A stretch of DNA of 64,000 bases from Acephala macrosclerotiorum. Lineage: Eukaryota; Ascomycota; Leotiomycetes; Helotiales; Mollisiaceae. The translations under genes and the position numbers were made by a program. The stretch is from the NCBI GenBank assembly GCA_014904845.1, contig MU119442.1:24280-88279 (forward strand). The letters run 5' to 3'. This document shows positions 56,018 through 64,000 of the stretch, piece after piece (position 1 is the first letter of the stretch; each line of letters begins with the position of its first letter). The notes beneath the pieces are model-generated. The model made no database searches. It was given only the letters and a program-made list of their open reading frames with translations, and had not been told where the DNA came from.

Positions 56018-59000
56018 TCAAATAATAATATATTTAAATTTTATTAATATAAAATCGACAAATTTTTAATTTGTAATATTTATATTCAAAAATAAATTAA
56101 TACGAATCGTTATAATATATAAAACAAATTTATTAAATAAATATTAATTCGAATTTAAAACGAATAAATAAATAATTATATATAATTATATTTATTACGT
56201 AATATAAATTTATTTTATTTAAAGATTTCAATTTACAAAATTCGCAAATAAATATAAAAATAAAATAAATTAATCAATTAATTTTTTTAATTAATATATA
56301 ATATTTTTTTTATTTTTTTGAATTATTAAAATATTATTTATTTTATTTTTTTTCAATTTTTCGAAATATACTTTCAAATCAATAAAAAACTAATATTTAA
56401 TTATTTTAAATACAATTTCTTTTTATAAATACACGTTTCAAATTTTTAATATTCGAATTAAATATTTAAATTAAAAAATTTATTCAAATTTATATTTTTT
56501 TATAAAATTTTAATTTTAAAATTTTTTATTTTTATATTAACGTTTTTAATTCGTTTAAATTTTTTATTTATTTGATTATTATATTAAAAAATTACAAAAA
56601 ATTTTATTTGTATTAATAATAATATATTTAACTCGACTTTATTTATTAAATAATCTCTTTAAATTTTTATTTATAATTTTATTAATAAATATTTTCAAAA
56701 ATATTATTAAATTTATTATTTAATTTTTTATATACTTTTTTTCTTTAAAAAATATTTTATACAATAAATCTCGTTAAATAATAATATATATATAAAATTT
56801 TAAATAAAATATTTAAATTTAATTCGTTTTTTTTTATATTAAATCAAAAGTAAATTAATTACTATTTTTAATTTCTCGATTTTAAAATCTATAAAAAAAA
56901 TATAATATTAATAAATAAAATCATTATAATTAATAAAAAAAACTTCGTTTAATTATTTAATTAATAAAATTTTCAAGATTTAATATAATATTATAATTTT
57001 ATTTTTCGAAACAAAAAATTAAATTATTAATAATTTGTTTAAACAATTGTATTTATAATTATAAAAAGTCTTATTGTAAATTAATATTTTTTTTATCAAA
57101 AATTTATTGGCGAAATAAAACATTTATTAATTGTATAAAAAAAAAAAAAAAAAAAATTAAAAAATAATAATAAAAAATTTAAATTTTTTTAAAATAAAAT
57201 AATATTTATAATTTTCAATCTCGAAATTAAATAAAATAATCGTAATATTAAATTCGAAAATTTAAACGTTTAAATAAATAAATTAATACGATTTTTTAAA
57301 ATAATATTATAATTTTAATTCTCTAAAAATTGAATATATTAAAAAAAATTTATATATTTTTTTAAACTATTTACAAATAAATTAATTATTTATTATAATT
57401 AAACTTTTAATTAAATATTAATAATATATCACTTAAAAATAATTAAATAGTAATAAAAAACAATACATATATTTTGATTTTTTAAAGTAACAAGTGAAAT
57501 CTAATAAAATAAATTTACGATAATCAAAAGATTAAATATCGTTTCGTATAAATTTAAACTCGTATTAATTTATAATTAATAATATTTAAAAAATTAAAAA
57601 ATTGTATTATATTACAATTAAAACGTATTTTTATTATTTTATAAGATTTAATCGTATAATTACAACGAATATTATTTTTTTATATTAAAATATTTAAATA
57701 TAATTAAAATATTATTTTTTATAATAATAATTAAACGAATTAATAAAATAATATCGATATTTGTATACGTAATTAATATTGATTTTATAATTTTAAATTT
57801 GTTTTTATTAGTATATAATTATTTATTGAATTAATAAATTCAAAATTAAAATCGTTTAAAACGTTTAATTTGTTCGTTTTTTTTTATTAATAATTGATAA
57901 ATAAATTACGAAAATTTTCGTTTTATTGTAAAACTCGAATTTAAATCGATTTTTATATTTGAAATTGTATAATATTAAAAAAATAAAAAAAATATTAAAA
58001 ATAAAAAAAAGTAAAATTTTTATTTAAATATATTAATAATTTTTTATAGAAAACAATTGTAATATTTATTAATAAAAATATAGTAATATTTGAATACAAT
58101 AAAATTAATACGAAAATAAATAATAAAAATAAATTGAAATAAAAAATGTAATATTTAATAATATATATATAGTAATCGAAAATTTTACTATAAATATAAT
58201 AAAATAAAAAACAAATCAAAAAACTGTAAATAATAATAATTATAATCACTATAAATATACGATTTAATTCATTGTAAACACTTTATAAAATAAAAACGAA
58301 AATTGTATAATTAAAAATTAATATAGTAATACAAATAAAAAAAAAATTCAAAAAATATATTTTTAAAAATATAATTAAAAAAAATATTTTTATTAAAAAA
58401 AATTCAAATAAAAAAACTTTTTATTAAAATATAATTTCGAAGAAACTATAATTTGTTTTTATTGTTAGTAATTATAAATTTCGATATAAAAATACGAATT
58501 TCAATAATTAAATTTTGTAAAAAAAATAAATTTTATAAATTGTATAATATTATTTATTTAATTTTTTTTAAATTTTTTTAATTGAAAATAATAAATATAA
58601 TTTCGACGATAAAAAACGCTATAATTATAAACGATTAAATAAAAAAATATTTTTTAGATTTTTTTTACAATATATATTATTGAATAATAATATTTACAAT
58701 ATAAATAATTAAAATAAAAAATGTAAAATAATATATTGCGATAATATTTATAGAAATTTGTATGATAAAAAAATATTGATCGAATAAGAAAAAAAATAAA
58801 CGTTGTTTATTTTGTTTCAAATAATAAATAATAAAAAAAGCGTACGTAGATTATTTTGTTTTATAATTTGTATTTATATATATTGAACGAGATTTTTACG
58901 TTCGAATAAAAATAATATTAAAATTTGAAATTTGATATTCAAAGTTTTATTGTAAATCAATAAAATGTTAATAATTAAATTCGATTAAAATCGATTAATT

Positions 59001-62000
59001 TTTAAGTATTTTACTGTATAAATCTCGAGATTAATAAAAATTAAAAACAAATAAAAGTATTTGTTTTTAATTTTTGTTGATATTTAAAATATTTTTCACG
59101 TTAAAAATTTTTTTTTATTTATTTTATTTTCGAATAATTTTATAATAAAAAATCGAGTTTTTTTGTTTATATATATTAATTTTACTTTTTATTATTTATT
59201 TAATAAACAAAAAAAAACTTTTAAATAAAATCAAATTACTCGAAAAATAATTTTTCGTAATAATAATATATATATTTATATAATCGTTTTAATTTTTACG
59301 TATTGAATTACTATACAAATTACGATATTTTTTTTTGTATTTAAAATTTTTTTTAAATAAATATTTTTTTTATTTCAATTTCGATATAAATTATATTATT
59401 ATTAAATATATAATAAAAATATATTAAATACTATTAAAAATACGATTTAAAAAATTATTAATTTTTTTTATCGATTAATTTATTAAAATTATTTAAACTA
59501 ATAATAAATCAAACTATTAATTAAAAAAATAATTTAATTGAAAATAGTTGTACTTTGAATTATAGTAATAATATTAATATTAAATAATATATTTCAATTA
59601 TTAAATTCAAATTTCAAGTTTATACGAATTTTGTATATACTTAAAACTATTTTTATATTATTGAGAACTTTGTTTAAAACAATTTGATTATCGTCTCGAG
59701 ATTTTTTAACGATCAATTGATCGCGATTAAAAATACGTTTTTAAACAAATTATTCAATATTAAAAATCTTTTTTTTAAAGTAATATTATTAATATTATTT
59801 GTAATATTTTTAACGTTTTAAATATTCGTATATTACAATTTTTATTTGCAAATTACAAAAAAAAATTTAAAAATATTAAATTATTTAAAAAATTCAATAA
59901 AATAAAATATTTAATTAAATAACGATTTTTTAAAAATTAATAAAATATATAATTTATTTAAAATATAATAATTTAAATAAAATTTTTTTTTTAAAATTTA
60001 TTTATTTAAAATTTTTTTTATTTTGTAATATTATTCGATATTATATTATTTCAATCAAATAAAAAAATTCAAATTTGTATAAATTACTTATAAATACATG
60101 TAAAAAAAATAGAAAATATATTGATAATTTTCGTTTGATTTTTGCGATTTATTATTATTTGTATATTATTAATAAATACTATTTATATCGATAAATATAT
60201 TAATAATAATTGTATAATTCGATTAAATTTATAAAAAAAATATTTATTATTAATATTATAATATAAAAATTATTAATTGAATTATAAATAAAATATTATT
60301 AATTTAAAAAAAAAAAATTTATTTTATTTATTACGTTTTTACAAGTATATAATCTATATTTATATTATTTGTTTTATTATTAATATTAATATAATTAAAA
60401 AATAGAATTTAAATATTATAATTCGTTTATTATAAATAAAGTAAAAGATTTTTATTTCGATAATTATTAACGTTTTAAAATTTTTTTTAATTTTTAATAA
60501 AATTGAAAAAGTATTATTTTTTGATTTAATAAAAGTTTTTTATAGTTTGTTTTTTTGAAAAAAATATAATCAATCAATTATCGAATTTTAATTAGAATTA
60601 ATACTTCGTTAAATTATAAAAATATATATCGAGTAATAAGATTTTTATTGATTTTAATTAATAAAATAATTAAAAACGAAAATTTTTTAATATTAGTACT
60701 TTTTACGATTAATTTTTTTTTTCGTATAAATGATTATTATTTTGTTTTTATAGTTTTATCGATAAAATTGAATTCGAGTAATATATTAATATTAAATATA
60801 ATAATACAATAAATATTATTTAAAAATAGTTTTAAAAATATTTTAATATTGATTTTTATTAAAATCAATAAAAATGTCGATAAATTTATTAATAAAAAAA
60901 TTGAAATTGAGAGAAATATATTGTCAAATTTTTTAATATAATATATTTTTAATATAAATTATTTTTGAAATATTATATTCAATATATTATTAATTTCGAA
61001 TTTCGATTATATAAATAAAGATTTTTGAAATAATTTTCGAGACGTATTATTTAATAATATAATTAAATAATTAAACGATAAATATAATAAACAATTTTTT
61101 GAAAATTTTAAATAAAATTGATTTTGAAAAATTTATATTTAATTATTGATTTTAAGTTTATAGAATTAAATGTATTTGATTTTAATTTGAATTGAAATAA
61201 TAATTTCGTTTTTTAATAATGTATAAAAATAGAAATTCAATTTGTTATTATTGGATTTTATACGTTATAATTAGTATTATATATATTATCGTATTATATT
61301 TATAATATTTCAATTTAGAAATTTCTATTAAATATATTAGCGATTTTTGATTTTATGAAATTAATATAATTTTTTGATTTAAGTTTATTATTACGATCGT
61401 AGAATATTCGATTAATATTAAAAAAATCGCAATATATATTGATAATAAGTTTTTAAATAATTTATATATTTATTTCTTTAAAAATTTAAATATTTTTTTA
61501 TCGATTTTTTTGATTTTTAAAAATTTGATAATTTCGTATTTGAGAAAATTAATATTGATTTATTTTACGATTAATTACAAATTATAATATTAGAATAATA
61601 TAGTAAATTTTTATATAATGTTTTTTAATATACATTTTTAATATTTTTTGATAAAATAATAATTATATCAATTTTAAATATATTTCGATTTTAGTAAACG
61701 TTTAAATTTTAAAATTTATTTTAATAAAAATAATAATAACGAAAAGTAGTAAAATAAAGTTTATTAATTAAATAAAAAAGTTATTACTAATTATCGCAAT
61801 ATTTATTAAAAATACTACTAAAAATAATATATCAAAATACAAATTTTAACAATCTCCAAAAAAATTGTAATATATTATTCGATAAATATCGCAATAAACG
61901 CTAAAATCAACGTTTGTATTAACGCGAAAATTCGCTTTAAATCTAATAATATATCGATTAAAATAAATAAACGAAACTTGAAATTATATACGAAAATACA

Positions 62001-64000
62001 AAATTTTATCGATATTTATTATTTATTATTTTATTTATATTTAAAATACGATTTAAAAATTTTTAATATTATAAATTTAAAACAATTTATAGTACATTTT
62101 ATATAGATATTAAATTAAATATAAAATAATTAAATTAAATTATATAGTATTATTCGAAATTAATTAATTTTATAATCGAATTATTATTAACGCTTTTTAT
62201 AATTATATTTTTATAATAATATAAAATTTTTATTTTTAAAAATTTTTAATTAAATTTAAATCGTATTAATTTTTTTTTAATAAAAACAAAAGTATTTAAA
62301 GTTTCTTTTTATAGTATTATTTTTTATGATTTTTTTTATTTTTATTTTAACGTTTTTTATTTTTTTTTTTAATTATTTCTAATAAAATATTTTTTCGTTT
62401 TACTAATTAAATATTATTATATTATTTTAAATTTGATATAAAAAAGTTTTTACAATTATTTATCTTTTAAACAATTTTAATTATTTAATTTTTTTACTAA
62501 TAATTTGTATTAAAAAATTGTAATTTTTTTATATTTAATAATAATATAATTACTTTTTTTCTAAAAATATTATTTATAAATTTATTCAAAAGTAAATTTT
62601 TAAAATATTTTAATTTACTATTAAAAATTTATACTTTAATAATAATAAATTGTATTTTATTATTTATTTTTATTTTATATTATAATTTATATTTCAATTT
62701 TAATTTAATTTGATTTAAAAAAAATATTTACTAATACTTATTAATATTTAAAAAGAAATCAAAAGAATCTATTTTCAATTAACGTTTAACAAAAATAATT
62801 TCAAAATAAACTCTAAGTAAAAATCGTTGTACGATTAAAATAATATTTAAAAAAAGTTTAAAAATAACGTTATAACGATTATTATTAACGATAGAAATAA
62901 ATATATTAATTATTATTAAAGATTTATAGTATCGTTTAATAATTGTTTTAATTGAATTGTAAAATAGTTTTTTTATTATAAATTTCATTATAAAAATAAA
63001 AAAAGTAAAATTTAAATTAAAAATAGTAAAAAAAAACGATCAAATTTATTATTGCTTTTTATTGTATTTTGTAATATTTACTAATAATATATTGAAATAA
63101 ATTTATTATTTGATTATATATATTACATTTTTTAATTATACGATAGTATTAATATTATTGTTATAAATAACGATTAATTATTTGAAAATTACTACGATTT
63201 TGTAAAAAACGTTTAAATAAATATAAAGAAAAATAAAAATCAAAATTGAAATTTAAATTGATAAAATTGAGCAATTTTAATTATATATAGTATATTTTAT
63301 CGAATTATAAAAATTGAAACGATCGATAATAAGTTTTTAGTAATTTTGTATAATTAGAATTTTTAGAATTTGATATATAATAAAAATTTACTTTGAATTT
63401 AAATTAATAATATTCGTTGATTTTGATATTATTGATCTAGCGAATTTTTATTTTTGAATACGAAAATCGTTTAAATTGTTAAATTTCGTTATTATTTAAT
63501 ATTTTATTAAAAAAAAAAAAATTTATTTTCAATTTGAATTTATAATATTATTTCGATTATTGTATTTTTATTATAATTTTTAAGTGTAATTTTATAAACG
63601 TTAATATAATAAAATCTATTTATTATTAAAATATTTTAAGTTTTTTAATATTGAAAGCGTTTAAATTTGTATATATTATTTTTATTAGTGAATTAATAAA
63701 TTGAATTACTATAAGCAATTTAAATATATAAATTATTTTAATTGAAATATTTATTAAAATTAATAAAAAGTTTTTTAGTATTGTAATTTGATCTTTAAAT
63801 AAAAAAAAATTAAAAATAGAAATTTTATATTAATAATAAATTAAATTTGAAATATTATTAATTTGTGTTTTTTTTTATTTAAATTATTTTTTTTAATATT
63901 AAAAATAAATACGATTATTTGTATTGTAATATATTATTTTTATAAAAATTCGATTATAAATTATTTTTATTTATTTAATTATTTTCGTTTTTTTTTTTTT

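Larger units (their letters stand above)
46139..64000. repeat. 18-kb A/T block, RIP-degenerate repeats
   Basis: From a few bases after the preceding stop codon to the window end, the sequence is nearly all A/T with no believable gene. The few open frames (about 50551-50844, 52023-52238, 57995-58249 and 62779-62988) are strings of I, N, K, Y, F and L expected by chance at this composition. Residual C and G are concentrated in CpG in the left part. The block most likely consists of transposable elements mutated by RIP; families can no longer be recognised. Internal repeats and homopolymer runs are listed separately. Mitochondrial DNA is unlikely: no mitochondrial genes or tRNAs are seen, and it joins nuclear sequence directly. 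Confidence 0.85.

Noticed and set aside
46139..64000. Mitochondrial DNA or a mitochondrial insertion
   Set aside because: The A/T content fits, but no mitochondrial protein, rRNA or tRNA is visible, CpG is kept in a RIP-like way, and the block joins a nuclear intron-containing gene directly.
1..64000. CRISPR arrays, operons, ribosome binding sites
   Set aside because: Introns and gene families show a eukaryote; no regularly spaced repeats of CRISPR type were seen.
1..64000. tRNA and rRNA genes
   Set aside because: I looked for cloverleaf-like A and B boxes and conserved rRNA stretches while reading and saw none convincing. A dedicated scan (tRNAscan-SE, Infernal) would be decisive.

Overview
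The window is nuclear DNA of a filamentous ascomycete. The evidence is many short introns (about 47-125 bp) with GT..AG ends and CTAAC/CTGAC-like branch sites, typical Pezizomycotina families (Zn2Cys6 regulator, RTA1-like protein, fungal NLR, PD-(D/E)XK-like protein), and an 18-kb almost pure A/T block that looks like the product of repeat-induced point mutation (RIP). A leotiomycete is my guess from gene content; nothing here proves it.

Layout. 0.36-18 kb is a conserved housekeeping block: an uncharacterised P/Q-rich gene (-), a mitochondrial DUF1992/DNAJC28-like gene (-), an Upc2-like Zn2Cys6 regulator (-) divergent from an RTA1-family membrane protein (+), an eleven-exon aldo-keto reductase (-), a tiny ORF behind a TATA/pyrimidine promoter (+), the ESCRT-III protein Vps60 (-), and a SAPS-family phosphatase-associated protein (+). 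18-39 kb is accessory. Intact genes are a SnoaL-like protein, two short-chain dehydrogenases, a Gag-like single ORF, a PD-(D/E)XK-like protein and an APH-type kinase. They are interleaved with three clearly broken genes (cytochrome P450, srpA-type haem catalase, LaeA-like methyltransferase) whose stop codons are nearly all explicable as C-to-T changes. A 272-bp MITE-like element and a dispersed 31-bp repeat also lie here.

40.26-46.14 kb holds the most notable gene: a ten-exon NLR-type protein of about 1,770 residues with TWO successive alpha/beta-hydrolase domains, then NB-ARC, kinesin-light-chain-type TPRs and a C-terminal ZZ zinc finger. Its stop codon touches the edge of the RIP-like A/T block (46.14-64 kb), and another 0.5-kb A/T patch lies just upstream (39.3-39.79 kb), so the gene sits in a small island between mutated repeats. 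In the A/T block, C and G survive almost only as CpG in places, stretches differ in which strand kept its C, and one repeat is present as two copies mutated to different degrees.

Exon boundaries were built by hand. For the DUF1992, Zn2Cys6, RTA1, AKR, Vps60, SnoaL, both SDR, PD-(D/E)XK and NLR models, every exon joins in frame.
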